Below, one piece after another: positions 26,918-35,780 of a DNA stretch of 64,000 bases. This stretch comes from JBBTCX01 sp964494205. GTDB lineage: Bacteria; Planctomycetota; Phycisphaerae; UBA1845. The notes beneath the pieces are model-generated. The model searched no databases, was not told where the DNA came from, and saw only the letters and a program-made list of their open reading frames with translations. The translations under genes were made by a program, and so were the position numbers. The stretch's first letter is position 1. Every line of letters starts with the position of its first letter. The stretch spans positions 1 through 64,000 of the forward strand of contig CAZBRD010000014.1 in NCBI GenBank assembly GCA_964494205.1, given 5' to 3'.

Positions 26918-29900
26918 ATGACGCACAATTCTGAGCGATCTACTTCACTTCAAGTTGGGGCGCGTGCAGTCGTGGTAACACTATTGAGCATGCTTGCTGT
27001 TAATGGAACACCGGCAGCCTACGCCGCGAACATCACCGTTACATCCAACAGCGATGCGGTGGCGGCCGATGGCGATTGTACGCTGCGCGAAGCGATCATC
27101 AACGCCAATGATGATATGCTGACCCACGCGGACTGCCTAGTGGCCGGTTCCGGTGACGATTTCATCGACTTCGACGCCGACTACACTATCACTCTCGACA
27201 GCCAGCTTCCCGCCGTGACGACAGTGATCACCATCACCGGCAACGGCGCGGCCAACACGATCATTCAAGCGAACGCGCTGCCCGTTGTCGCACACTATCG
27301 GGTTTTTGCCGTGAGGAACACCGGGGATCTAACACTTAACGGCCTGACGGTGAGGAACGGGTGGTGTGCCGGCTTCCTGTGCGAAGAAGGCTCAAGCCAT
27401 GGCGCCGGCATCATAAACAACGGCGGCATCCTGAGCCTAATTGCCTGTACCATCTCGGGAAATGTCTCCGGGACGGCCCAAGGCGGCGGCATCTTTAACG
27501 CCGACAACGGCACCCTGATCGTGACCGACAGCACCATTTCCGGGAACTCATCGTTCACCAACGGTGGCGGTATCAGTAACACCGGCAACGGCACCCTGAC
27601 GGTGACTAATAGCTCTATCTCCGGGAACGTGGCGTCCCCTGATGGCTTCGGCGCCGGTATCTATAACTCCGGCACCGCGACCTTGACCAACAGCACCATT
27701 TCCGGGAACACGGAGTCGGATGGAGGCGGCGGGATTTTCAACTCAGGCTCTCTGACTGTGACCAACTGCACGATCTCCGAGAACGACGTGGTGGGCAACG
27801 ACTGGGGCGGTGGAATCTTCAACCTTGGCCCCCTGACCGTGATCAATAGCACCATCTCAGGAAACACGGCGGTGCAGGGCGGTGGAATCTTCAACACTGC
27901 TGACCTTACCGTGATCAACAGTACCCTTTCCGGGAACATGGGGCGCTTCGCGGGCGGCGGCATACGTAACGGCGGAGGCACCGTAACCGTGATCAACAGC
28001 ACCATCTCCGGAAACACGGCGATCTTTGCTCCCGACTTTGGCAACGGCGGCGGCATTCATAATGAAGGCACACTGACCGTGACCAACAGCACCATTTCCG
28101 ACAACATGGCGACCCAAGGAAGCGGCGGTATCTACAACACAGGTGAAGGCAGCACCGTTGCCCTCAATAACACGCTAGTGGCCATCAATGACGGTGCAGA
28201 TTGTTCAAACGTCGAATCAGCCGTTCTGACGGCCGGTGCTGACAACATCGACTCCGATGGCACGTGCGACGGGGCGACGACGAAGACGGCCGCGGAAATC
28301 AATCTCGGCATGTTGGCGCCTAATGGCGGCCCGACCATGACGATGGCGCTGCTGCCCGGAAGTATGGCCATCAACGCGGGTGACAACGCACTGGCGCTTG
28401 ATGACGAAGGCGATCCGCTAACCACCGATCAGCGCGGCATGGGTTTTTTGCGCACAGTCGCCGGGACCGTAGACGTCGGAGCGTTTGAGGTGCAGTGCGA
28501 CGAAGGGGCTGTGCAAGCGTGTTGCATTCCCAGTGATTTGCCAGGAGCTCCCTCGTGCGAAATGCTCGAACCGGGTTGCTGCGTTGAACGCGGCGGCACT
28601 CCCGGCGGCGAAGATTCCGAATGCACCGAACCCCGACCGTGCTGCGATGATGCGACCTTTGGGTTCATTTGCCGTCTGGCCGACCCCCTTTGTTGTGAAC
28701 TACTTACCGGTGGAACTCCCGGCGAACTCGGGACATCATGCGAAACCGAAGCTTGTTGCAGCGACAGCGACATCTGCTTTCAAACGCCTCCATCATGCTG
28801 CGCACGTTTGGAGCGAACCGCACTGGGAGCAGGCACTCAATGTGGATCAGCCGTCGCGGGGAGCGATCCCGGTGTCCGGGCATGCTGCCGATCGGATGGA
28901 TCGTGTGATAATGCTGACATAGCCTGCTGCACCGCCGAAGGCGGTACACCCGGCCCAGAGTTTTCATCCTGCTCGGCAAGTGAAGCCTGTTGCCTTCCAT
29001 CCGGTCTGTGTGGTTTTCTTGACCCCATTTGTTGCAGTGCCATGGGCGGAACACCGCAAGGTTTGGACACGACTTGCGAGCCGCCGATGGCGTGCTGCCT
29101 TCCGGATGGATCCTGCACAGACGTCTCACCGATCTGTTGTACTGACATGGGCGGGACCACACCGGGCGGCGCGGGCGGCATTGACGGGATCCTGACCTGC
29201 TCAGAATCACGCGCGTGCTGTATGCCGGACGGATCCTGCACGGATCTCGATCCTCTCTGTTGCATCGATGCAGGCGGTTCTCCCGGAGAGAGTGGAACTT
29301 CTTGCACGGCACCACAGGATTGCTGCTTCGCTGAAGAAGACGTCTGCTTCCAGCGAGACCCTGTTTGCTGTGCGTTGGAAGGTGGCGTCGTCGACACCGA
29401 GGCCCCGATCGCCGTGGGCGGTTGTCCACCGATGTATATCACCGTCGAGTGCGATCAGCCGGTTCCACCGTTTGACCCGCAGTTCACGGATAACTGCGAT
29501 ACGAATCTAACACCAGCGGGCATTACGCTGACGGCCATTGGAGATTGCCCACAGGAGCGGATCATCGACCGGGACGCCGGCGCGACCGATTCTTGCGGTA
29601 ACTCCACTCTATGCCTGCAAGTCGTGAACGTGGTCGACTCCACAGCTCCGGTGGTGACTTGCCCGGAAGTCGTCACGTACACCTGCCTCGGCGCCGACGG
29701 TATCCCTTCGTCTGACGTGGAAATTCCCGTCTCCGCGACCGACAATTGCGACACGGCAGTGCCATTCGGTGTCACGTTCCCCGAGTACTTCCCACCGACG
29801 TGCGATGAAGAAGGCACTCCGGTCGTCTACAGTGCGACGGACGATTGCGGGAACACCGGCTATTGCACAACCCACGTTCGCGTCATTGGAAGTCTCTGCT

Positions 29901-31162
29901 GTCCGAGCCTGCTCGACACCGACCTGAAACTGATGGTGACCGATCTCGATCTTCGTCAGGACAATGACGGTCCGGGCAACACCAAGGCGCGCTTCGACAT
30001 CTGGAACAGCAACGAAGTACGCTTCTCCGGCACCGAGCGCTGCATCATCTGCTGGGACGAGACCTTGATTTCGGATTACGGCCCGATCGCCAATCACCTG
30101 ATCCTCGAGAATCTCCAGACCGACAAGGGCAAGGCTCGTATTCAGAACGAAGCCAGTACCGTTTGTCCGGAGAGCACCGATGCCGCGCTGCTCGGCGTAG
30201 CCATCCAGGAAATGCAGTTCGCCGGTTCGCTGTCCGTCGAGATGCGTTCAGCTGTCACGCTGGTCGGTATGGGCGAACAAACGGCGCGTATCCAGTACGA
30301 CATCATCGAGGAGCCGGAAGAAGCGAACGGTGGTGAATTACGAATTACAAATGACGAATTACCAAACGGCGGATTGGCGATAACGCAGGTGCCAGTCGTT
30401 GGCACCCCCCGTAATCCCCCATTACCAAGGGGGGACAGTGGGGGGTCAACCCTCGCCGGTGGCGTGGCCGACAACCGCGCATCGACGACCTTCAAGGGTT
30501 CGCTGGTCTCTTGGCCGGTGATCGAAGTGAAGTGGGATGCTTACGGCACGCTCATTCAGGACACGTTCATCACGGTCGTGAACGACAATTCGGGTCAGGT
30601 GAAGATCCAGTTCTATCAAGTGAACGGCGATGCTCCGCTCGATCCGGTCATCGATCAGAACTCGATGGAATTGATCGAACGCGGCCACCCGGGCTGGAAT
30701 TGGAGCGACTATCAAATCACTTTGACCGGCGACGAGAGCGCCTACTGGTCAGTCGCGAGCGGTCTGCCGAAGGGCGTGTCGCCGATTAGTGTGCTCGATT
30801 CGGGCAACCCGAACGGACGTCCTGACCTCGACCCGAGCAACCCCGGCGGTCGCGTGATCCGCGGCTTCCTCGTGGGCTGGGCGGTGAATGACGACGGTCA
30901 GGAGATTCGTTGGAACCATCTGACGGGCCACGCGATTTCGATTCGCTACGATCAAGGCACTGCCTTCGACTACAACCCGTGGAACTTCCGCGTAGTCAGC
31001 GGCGTGGCGGAAGGTGCGCAGTCGGACGGCGATCCGGGGAACCTGAACCTCGACGGCGTGGAATACGACTACGCGCCCGAGACCCTGCTGTTCGACTTCT
31101 TCGCGGCAGGATCCAACGCCCTGTCGCATCCGGACGCAGTGAACTTCAACCACGATGACTAA
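26918..31162 (+). CDS. Giant secreted protein 4: CSLREA/beta-helix, CC repeats, HYR-like repeats, shared module
   Basis: 1414 residues with signal peptide ending near PAAYAAN. A CSLREA-type entry (DGDCTLREAIINAND) leads into a right-handed beta-helix of repeats TVTNSTISGNtaxxGGGIFN, about twelve turns (about 130-420), closed by a choice-of-anchor-Q-like end (AINAGDNALALDDEGDP...TVDVGAFEVQ). Residues about 530-830 are Cys units of the type ACCMPDGSCTDLDPLCC, then HYR-like repeats and, from about 994, the shared module. Its variable linker is longer than in gene 2 and is made of repeat phrases (30334-30447). The module is very close to that of protein 2, pointing to recent duplication or gene conversion. 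Terminator at 31219. Confidence 0.9.
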   Translation: MTHNSERSTSLQVGARAVVVTLLSMLAVNGTPAAYAANITVTSNSDAVAADGDCTLREAIINANDDMLTHADCLVAGSGDDFIDFDADYTITLDSQLPAVTTVITITGNGAANTIIQANALPVVAHYRVFAVRNTGDLTLNGLTVRNGWCAGFLCEEGSSHGAGIINNGGILSLIACTISGNVSGTAQGGGIFNADNGTLIVTDSTISGNSSFTNGGGISNTGNGTLTVTNSSISGNVASPDGFGAGIYNSGTATLTNSTISGNTESDGGGGIFNSGSLTVTNCTISENDVVGNDWGGGIFNLGPLTVINSTISGNTAVQGGGIFNTADLTVINSTLSGNMGRFAGGGIRNGGGTVTVINSTISGNTAIFAPDFGNGGGIHNEGTLTVTNSTISDNMATQGSGGIYNTGEGSTVALNNTLVAINDGADCSNVESAVLTAGADNIDSDGTCDGATTKTAAEINLGMLAPNGGPTMTMALLPGSMAINAGDNALALDDEGDPLTTDQRGMGFLRTVAGTVDVGAFEVQCDEGAVQACCIPSDLPGAPSCEMLEPGCCVERGGTPGGEDSECTEPRPCCDDATFGFICRLADPLCCELLTGGTPGELGTSCETEACCSDSDICFQTPPSCCARLERTALGAGTQCGSAVAGSDPGVRACCRSDGSCDNADIACCTAEGGTPGPEFSSCSASEACCLPSGLCGFLDPICCSAMGGTPQGLDTTCEPPMACCLPDGSCTDVSPICCTDMGGTTPGGAGGIDGILTCSESRACCMPDGSCTDLDPLCCIDAGGSPGESGTSCTAPQDCCFAEEDVCFQRDPVCCALEGGVVDTEAPIAVGGCPPMYITVECDQPVPPFDPQFTDNCDTNLTPAGITLTAIGDCPQERIIDRDAGATDSCGNSTLCLQVVNVVDSTAPVVTCPEVVTYTCLGADGIPSSDVEIPVSATDNCDTAVPFGVTFPEYFPPTCDEEGTPVVYSATDDCGNTGYCTTHVRVIGSLCCPSLLDTDLKLMVTDLDLRQDNDGPGNTKARFDIWNSNEVRFSGTERCIICWDETLISDYGPIANHLILENLQTDKGKARIQNEASTVCPESTDAALLGVAIQEMQFAGSLSVEMRSAVTLVGMGEQTARIQYDIIEEPEEANGGELRITNDELPNGGLAITQVPVVGTPRNPPLPRGDSGGSTLAGGVADNRASTTFKGSLVSWPVIEVKWDAYGTLIQDTFITVVNDNSGQVKIQFYQVNGDAPLDPVIDQNSMELIERGHPGWNWSDYQITLTGDESAYWSVASGLPKGVSPISVLDSGNPNGRPDLDPSNPGGRVIRGFLVGWAVNDDGQEIRWNHLTGHAISIRYDQGTAFDYNPWNFRVVSGVAEGAQSDGDPGNLNLDGVEYDYAPETLLFDFFAAGSNALSHPDAVNFNHDD
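30334..30447. repeat. Stack of three repeat phrases inside giant gene 4
   Basis: First an AATTACGAATTAC phrase (30334-30366), then a small hairpin GTGCCA-GTCGT-TGGCAC (30389-30405), then a C/G-tract inverted repeat (CCCCCC...CCCCC / GGGGGG...GGGGGG, 30405-30447). All are read in frame as ELRITNDELPN...VPVVGTPRNPPLPRG. Confidence 0.7.
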
Positions 31163-31218
31163 GTCACCTTCGTCGTGACCGACCATTCGGTCGCGACGAA
31201 CAAGAAAAGAAAACCAAG

Positions 31219-31252
31219 CCGCGCGTGTGCAACCCACCCGCGCGGTTTTTTC
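31219..31252 (+). terminator. Intrinsic terminator after giant gene 4
   Basis: Stem CCGCGCG/CGCGCGG followed by TTTTTTC. Shares CCACCCGCGCGGTTTTTT with the terminator after giant gene 2. Confidence 0.85.
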
Positions 31253-31395
31253 TTGGACGCTCAACGAGATAACCACCACACACACTTCACGTCGCGTCCG
31301 ATCATCCGATTTCTTCGCTGGACCTCCGACATATTCGATAGTTAGCTCTGGGACACTTTCGTCCCGCTACAAACGGTCCAATAACGGGGTGATGT

Positions 31396-33375
31396 ATGGA
31401 TCCGCTGAAAATCGGAAATGTCATTCGTGTGGAGAGCGGTCGCGTTCAGGTCGTCATCACGGCCCCGAGCCTGACGGTGGTGCAGGAAGAGCTCACGCAC
31501 CGCATCGGGCAGCTCAGCTCATACGTCACCATCCCCATGAACGAAAGAACGCTGGTAGGTTTCGTCACCGGCGTCGGGCGGCAGGAAGTGACCGTTGTCG
31601 ATGTCGAGCCGCAACTGGTTATGAACGTTCAATTGATCGGCGAGATTAAGGCCGGGCGATTCATCCGCGGCGTGCATGAGTATCCGATTGTTGGCGACGA
31701 CGTGTGGGTGGCTGTCCGAAAGGATTTTGAAACGATCTTCGGCAGCTTCGATCAGTTGCTCAGCGGCTCCAAACATCCGCAAAGTTTCACGCTCGGCAAG
31801 TTCGCGCTGAACAGCGACTTCGACGTGAAAATCCTCGGCTCCGAATTCTTCGCCAAGCACGTAGCCGTCGTCGGAAACAGCGGTAGCGGTAAGAGCTGCA
31901 CGACCGCCAAAATCTTGCAGGAGATTCTCGATCTGCATCAAGCACAGGTGGTGCTCTTCGATCTACACGGCGAGTATCGCTCGGCCTTCTGCGACGAGCA
32001 TGGCCAGATGGACGCAAACGTGACATACCTTGGCATCGAAGACCTTGTGCTCCCCTACTGGCTGCTCAAGTACGAAGAGCTGGAAACGCTTCTCGTCGAT
32101 CGTTCAAATCCGATGAACATCTCGACGCAGATTTCGTTCCTGCGAACAGGACTCATCGAGTTCAAACAAGATGCGGCCCGTGAGCTGTCTTTGACTAAGG
32201 CCCTGACGCTCGACACGCCGATCTATTTCTCGCTGGAAAAACTCAAGATTTATGCAGAGAATCTCAATGACGCTCGTTACATCTTGAACGATGATCGCCT
32301 TGCGTTCAGCCAGCTTGCGTTGCGATCTTTGCCCCCACATGAGCAACAGATATTGATGCGCACGCAGCGAATGCAGTTCAACCGTGGTAATCCCGAGGGC
32401 GAAACGGCCCACCCGCTTTATTTTGGCAAGCTGCTGGGACTCATCGATCAGCTCGATACCAAGTACAACGATCGACGCTATGAGTTCATCCTGAGACCGA
32501 TCGAACACGGTTTGAAGTCACCGTTTTTCAAACAACATCTGTCGAAGGAAACCGTCGAAGAGCGTACTTCGACCTTGATGAATCACCTCGTAAAACTGCT
32601 CACCGGCCGCATCGAACCGAGAAGCAATCTGACGATCATCGACTTGTCAGGTATCCCGTTCGAGATCGTGGACGTGACGGTGGCTGTACTCACACGACTT
32701 CTGTTCGATCTCAACTTCTGGACGCCCGCTCATCAGCGCCACCCGCTGCTACTCGTTTACGAAGAAGCGCACAATTACATTCCGCGAACGGACAATGGCC
32801 GCCGATTCGCGCGTCTTGCGGTGGAGCGCGTAGCTAAGGAAGGTCGTAAATACGGCGTGAGTGCCATGGTGCTGTCACAGCGGCCATCGGAACTATCTGA
32901 AACCGTGCTTTCACAATGCAACAGCATGGTGGTCATGCGCTTGAGCAACCCCGAAGACCAAACGTACGTGTGCAAAGTGGTCGGCGATCACTTCACGGGG
33001 TTGATGCAGATGCTGCCAAACCTCAGGCCAGGTGAGGCGTTTGTGCTCGGAGATAGCGTGCTGATGCCGATGCGAACGCTGGTCGGCCTGCCAAAGCCGA
33101 CTCCGCAAAGCAGCGACGTGGACTTCTTCAAACTCTGGACTTTCGCACGGCCCGAGTACGACATCGACGTTATCATCGATCACTGGAGACGTCAGGATCG
33201 CCAACTGCTCAACCGCATCGTGCCGACGCAACCGCCGGAGATGCATGACTACCCATCACCAACACCGGAGAAAGTCACGCCAAGCATCCCGGCGGACGTA
33301 GCGCCTTACGCCGCGCGCGTTCGCAAGGCGCTGGGGCCGGTTCCCTCAGCGGCTGGTCCGGCGAAGTCGACATAA
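31396..33375 (+). CDS. HerA-type DNA translocase/helicase (HAS-barrel plus ATPase)
   Basis: 659 residues. An N-terminal HAS-barrel-like beta domain (IGNVIRVESGRVQVVI...LVGFVTGV) precedes a RecA-like FtsK/HerA ATPase: Walker A GNSGSGKSCT (about 160-169), LFDLHGEYR, a long middle helical insert (about 215-420), Walker B LLLVYEEAHNYIP, arginine-finger region ERVAKEGRKYG and SQRPSELSETVLSQCN. HerA hexamers pump DNA, usually with the nuclease NurA, and in bacteria can pair with Sir2 or DUF4297 proteins in phage defence. No such partner is next to it here; upstream is a secreted-protein gene and downstream is rnpB. The HerA-like class is firm; role unknown. Confidence 0.88.
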   Translation: MDPLKIGNVIRVESGRVQVVITAPSLTVVQEELTHRIGQLSSYVTIPMNERTLVGFVTGVGRQEVTVVDVEPQLVMNVQLIGEIKAGRFIRGVHEYPIVGDDVWVAVRKDFETIFGSFDQLLSGSKHPQSFTLGKFALNSDFDVKILGSEFFAKHVAVVGNSGSGKSCTTAKILQEILDLHQAQVVLFDLHGEYRSAFCDEHGQMDANVTYLGIEDLVLPYWLLKYEELETLLVDRSNPMNISTQISFLRTGLIEFKQDAARELSLTKALTLDTPIYFSLEKLKIYAENLNDARYILNDDRLAFSQLALRSLPPHEQQILMRTQRMQFNRGNPEGETAHPLYFGKLLGLIDQLDTKYNDRRYEFILRPIEHGLKSPFFKQHLSKETVEERTSTLMNHLVKLLTGRIEPRSNLTIIDLSGIPFEIVDVTVAVLTRLLFDLNFWTPAHQRHPLLLVYEEAHNYIPRTDNGRRFARLAVERVAKEGRKYGVSAMVLSQRPSELSETVLSQCNSMVVMRLSNPEDQTYVCKVVGDHFTGLMQMLPNLRPGEAFVLGDSVLMPMRTLVGLPKPTPQSSDVDFFKLWTFARPEYDIDVIIDHWRRQDRQLLNRIVPTQPPEMHDYPSPTPEKVTPSIPADVAPYAARVRKALGPVPSAAGPAKST

Positions 33376-33454
33376 TTTCGCCTTGAAACCGGAGAAATTG
33401 CATCAAGTAATATGACACGTCTTGTTGTCAATCGACCTATCTAAGTTCCGAATC

Positions 33455-33460
33455 TATAAT
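33455..33460 (+). promoter_or_regulatory. -10 box of rnpB
   Basis: A perfect TATAAT immediately upstream of the RNase P RNA. The P1 stem starts at about 33467, the expected distance for transcription start. No good -35 is at 17 bases. Confidence 0.5.
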
Positions 33461-33595
33461 GAAGTCGGACTGGGCGAAGGCGATCGCCGGCGCGCTTGAC
33501 GCGTCGGAGGAAAGTCCGAACTGGACAGGGCACGGTGGTTGGTAACGCCAACCCGGCGCGAGCCGAGGGATAGTGCCACAGAAAACAAACCGCTG

Positions 33596-33693
33596 AAACG
33601 TCCAAACGTCCAAAAGTCAAAACGTCCAAACGAATTTTGAGGCGTGCTCCGCTTTCTGTTTGGATTTTTCGACGTTTCGACGTTTGGACGTTT
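33596..33693. repeat. ACGTCCAA palindromic phrase forming P12 of RNase P RNA
   Basis: Repeated AAACGTCC units on the 5' side and GGACGTTT units on the 3' side; AAACGTCCAAACGTC (33596-33610) pairs perfectly with GACGTTTGGACGTTT (33679-33693). It sits between ACAAACCGCTG and GTAAGGGTGAAA, the position of helix P12. Confidence 0.85.
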
Positions 33694-33695
33694 GA

Positions 33696-33727
<32 letters not shown>

Positions 33728-33809
33728 GCGCGATTGGTGACAGTCGCGGCAGGGTAAACCCCACCGCCAGCAAGCCCAAATAGGCAGCGGATGAGGCGGC
33801 CCGTTTTGA

Positions 33810-33879
33810 GAATGTCGAATGAAGAAGAACGAATAGCGAATGAAACACTTCGCTATTCTTAATTCGAAATTCGACATTC
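33810..33879. repeat. GAATGTCGAAT palindrome in L17 of RNase P RNA
   Basis: GAATGTCGAAT (33810-33820) pairs with ATTCGACATTC (33869-33879), and an inner stem GAATAGCGAA/TTCGCTATTC closes the hairpin. It follows GGCGGCCCG, the P17 loop strand expected to make P6. Confidence 0.85.
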
Positions 33880-33978
33880 CGCCGCTGCGGGTAGGGTGCT
33901 CGAACCGACGGGCGACCGTCGGTCCAGATGAATGATCGCCCACGACAGAATTCGGCTTACTCGCCCAGTCCAACTTTC

Positions 33979-34017
33979 CTTGTTGTCGATTGACGATTTC
34001 CGATTGTCGATTGAGTG
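33979..34017. repeat. TGTCGATTGACGATT phrase flanking rnpB
   Basis: A self-similar phrase (GTCGATTGACGATTTCCGAT, then TGTCGATTGA). Its first 16 bases match, with two changes, CTTGTTGTCAATCGAC at 33421-33436 just upstream of rnpB, so the RNA gene is bracketed by imperfect direct repeats. Confidence 0.5.
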
Positions 34018-34150
34018 CTATTATTTGGCACTATATTTGGAGTTGATTTCGCAGTCGCCAATCGACATCGCACATGATCCTAGTACAAAGTCCTCAAATT
34101 GAGCGCAGGAGTGAATAGGATGCCCGCACCCTGCACGGATCCCGATTCAC

Positions 34151-34573
34151 TTATTTCGTTTTCTGGCCCCAATCTGGTGTGGCTGGAATCGGCGCAATGT
34201 GTGATCCGCATTGATTCCACACGCCGTTTTCTCGGCGATACACGTCGATAGAACGTAGCCGAATGGAGCCCTCATTGCTCTGCGCGTCGCGGTAATCATA
34301 ACGTGCGACGTAATAAACCAACGCCAGATTACCGTGAATCTGCACTTCGGTGTCAATCAACTCGTATCCTGTTCCATCTAAGTGTTGCATCGACTTTTCG
34401 GCATTCACCATGTAGTCATCGATGCCGCGCTCGATCTTGATGCTCGGGCCCTGGAAGCCGACCCAATCCGGCGTATGAGTGCGTCGAATCGTCTCGCGGT
34501 CCTTACGAAGATAGGCCTGAAAGATGGTGTGGATGTGATTCAGTATGGCTTGCCGATCGTCTTGAGTTCCCAT
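34151..34573 (-). CDS. NTF2-like (SnoaL/DUF4440-type) protein
   Basis: 140 residues with the layout of a cone-shaped NTF2-like fold: N-terminal helices (RQAILNHIHTIFQAYLRKDRETIRRTHTPDWVGFQGP), then strands (YELIDTEVQIHGNLALVYYVARYDY...GSIRLRSIDVYRRENGVWNQCGSHIAPIP). Family members include small ketosteroid-isomerase-like enzymes, limonene-epoxide hydrolases and non-enzymatic binders; residue identity does not choose between them. No signal peptide. It lies 36 bases after the pseudopilin gene on the same strand and could share its transcript. Confidence 0.75.
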   Translation of the reverse strand: MGTQDDRQAILNHIHTIFQAYLRKDRETIRRTHTPDWVGFQGPSIKIERGIDDYMVNAEKSMQHLDGTGYELIDTEVQIHGNLALVYYVARYDYRDAQSNEGSIRLRSIDVYRRENGVWNQCGSHIAPIPATPDWGQKTK

Positions 34574-34609
34574 GTCGTTGGCTCCGGCAATGCAAAATGA
34601 ACCTTGAGA

Positions 34610-35371
34610 TCATTCCTTATCAAGCGTCTCGAAGTTGTCGAGGATGCGGTCGAGGGTTTCGTAGACGGAGAGCGACACGTTGACAAGGAAGCGCTTGTTG
34701 GTGTTCTGGTGCGTGGTTGCGTGGCCATCGGCGAATAGCGCATTGCTCACTTTCTGTTGATGATGAGTACGCGTGTTGAGATTGAAGAGGGCCATCTTGG
34801 GCGGTGCGACGAATTGTGTGTCGGTGACGAGGGAGCGCACGGCTGCTCCATTGCGATTCTTACCGAGTTGGTCGAGATTTATTTGCGGCGGCGGAAGCGG
34901 GCCGCTGAGCATGGCTACCGACGCGTGTCGGTAATAGTAGCTCGATTCAACCTGCGAAATGCCGACGTTGGCCAGCGACTGCTGGATATCGAACGATTCG
35001 TCGGTGCCGGGGCAAAAGAGAACTTCTTTGTTCTTGCCGAGATGATCGGCCAACAGCAGGCCGAGGCCGACGGGTGCGCCGCTCTCCAGCGAAATCAACG
35101 AGGTAACATTGCCCGTGAGCGGATAAAAGTTGGTGGCTGACGGCGGTGGCGCGGTTGGGCCGTACGGAATGTTGCTTCTGTTTTCGAATGCGTAAGTTGT
35201 GATTGCGACGCCGATTTGTTGAAGGCCGGTGAGGCACGTCGTTTGTTTGGCGAGGCGACGACTGCGGGCGAGGCCGGGAATCATGATGCCGATGAGCAAG
35301 GTAATGATGGCGATGACAACGATGAGTTCGATGAGCGTGAGAGCGCGGCGCGTGCATCTGGTTCGTGTCAT
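34610..35371 (-). CDS. Type II secretion/pseudopilin-like protein
   Basis: Starting at the ATG before TRTRCTRRALTLIELIVV, the protein is 253 residues. The prepilin-type N-terminus is clear (basic leader, then LTLIELIVVIAIITLLIGIMIPG), with Ala rather than Gly before the expected cleavage point and Glu at +5. The body has ATTCLTGLQQIGVAI-like helix and VSNALFADGHATTH near the end, the pattern of the abundant planctomycete prepilin-type proteins with an H-x-DG signature. Such proteins are processed by a prepilin peptidase and sit in or near the membrane. No secretion-machine genes are nearby. Confidence 0.82.
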   Translation of the reverse strand: MTRTRCTRRALTLIELIVVIAIITLLIGIMIPGLARSRRLAKQTTCLTGLQQIGVAITTYAFENRSNIPYGPTAPPPSATNFYPLTGNVTSLISLESGAPVGLGLLLADHLGKNKEVLFCPGTDESFDIQQSLANVGISQVESSYYYRHASVAMLSGPLPPPQINLDQLGKNRNGAAVRSLVTDTQFVAPPKMALFNLNTRTHHQQKVSNALFADGHATTHQNTNKRFLVNVSLSVYETLDRILDNFETLDKE

Positions 35372-35451
35372 CGGTTGTTTGATAGGCCGAAAGTCGTTAA
35401 TGAGCAAGTTCATCTCGTGTTCGATACTCGCTGGATTTCAACCGATCTTCC

Positions 35452-35714
35452 ACCGCCCCATTCGGGGCGGTATTTCTTATGTCGAAACATCCACGGGTTT
35501 CGTTCGCTCGCCTTCGGCGAACTCACTTCACCCGTGGCTACACACCTTCGCTCCTTTCGGAGCGAGAGGGCTATCGAAGGTAGTCGAACCTCAGTTCATT
35601 CCTCGATCAGGTCCTTACACACCACGTCCGCCCTACCGGGCGGAAGTCAAAGTGAGAGTCACTCTTACCCAGTGACTGAAGTCACTGGCAACTATCATGC
35701 GTCCTACGGACGCA
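35452..35714. repeat. Cluster of seven small hairpins
   Basis: Seven perfect inverted repeats with short loops: ACCGCCCC-ATTC-GGGGCGGT (35452-35471), CCACGGGT...ACCCGTGG (35491-35537) enclosing TCGCC-TTC-GGCGA, TCGCTCC-TTTC-GGAGCGA (35548-35565), TCCGCCC-TACC-GGGCGGA (35627-35644), AGTGA-GAG-TCACT (35651-35663), CCAGTGAC-TGAA-GTCACTGG (35669-35688) and TGCGTCC-TAC-GGACGCA (35698-35714). Stem sequences all differ while stem length (5-8) and loop length (3-4) are held. The strip is otherwise non-coding. Confidence 0.8.
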
Positions 35715-35724
35715 ATCAGATGAA

Positions 35725-35780
35725 GCGATCGATCGCCAAGCGACTGACGACTAAGCGATTGGCGATTAGGCGATCGACCA
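35725..35780. repeat. GCGATTGGCGATTAGGCGAT repeat phrase
   Basis: Iterated near-words (GCGATCGATCGCCAAGCGAC, GACGACTAAGCGATT, GGCGATTAGGCGATCG). It overlaps the stop and last codons of the minus-strand sorting-tail gene (35766), so the final residues WSIA of that protein come from the repeat. Confidence 0.6.

Noticed and set aside
31396..33375. HerA gene as part of a Sir2-HerA or HerA-DUF4297 defence system
   Set aside because: Neither neighbour is a Sir2, DUF4297 or nuclease gene; only the ATPase is present.
35452..35714. Hairpin cluster as a CRISPR array or attC/integron array
   Set aside because: The palindromes differ in sequence and spacing, and no cas genes, integrase or cassette genes are present.
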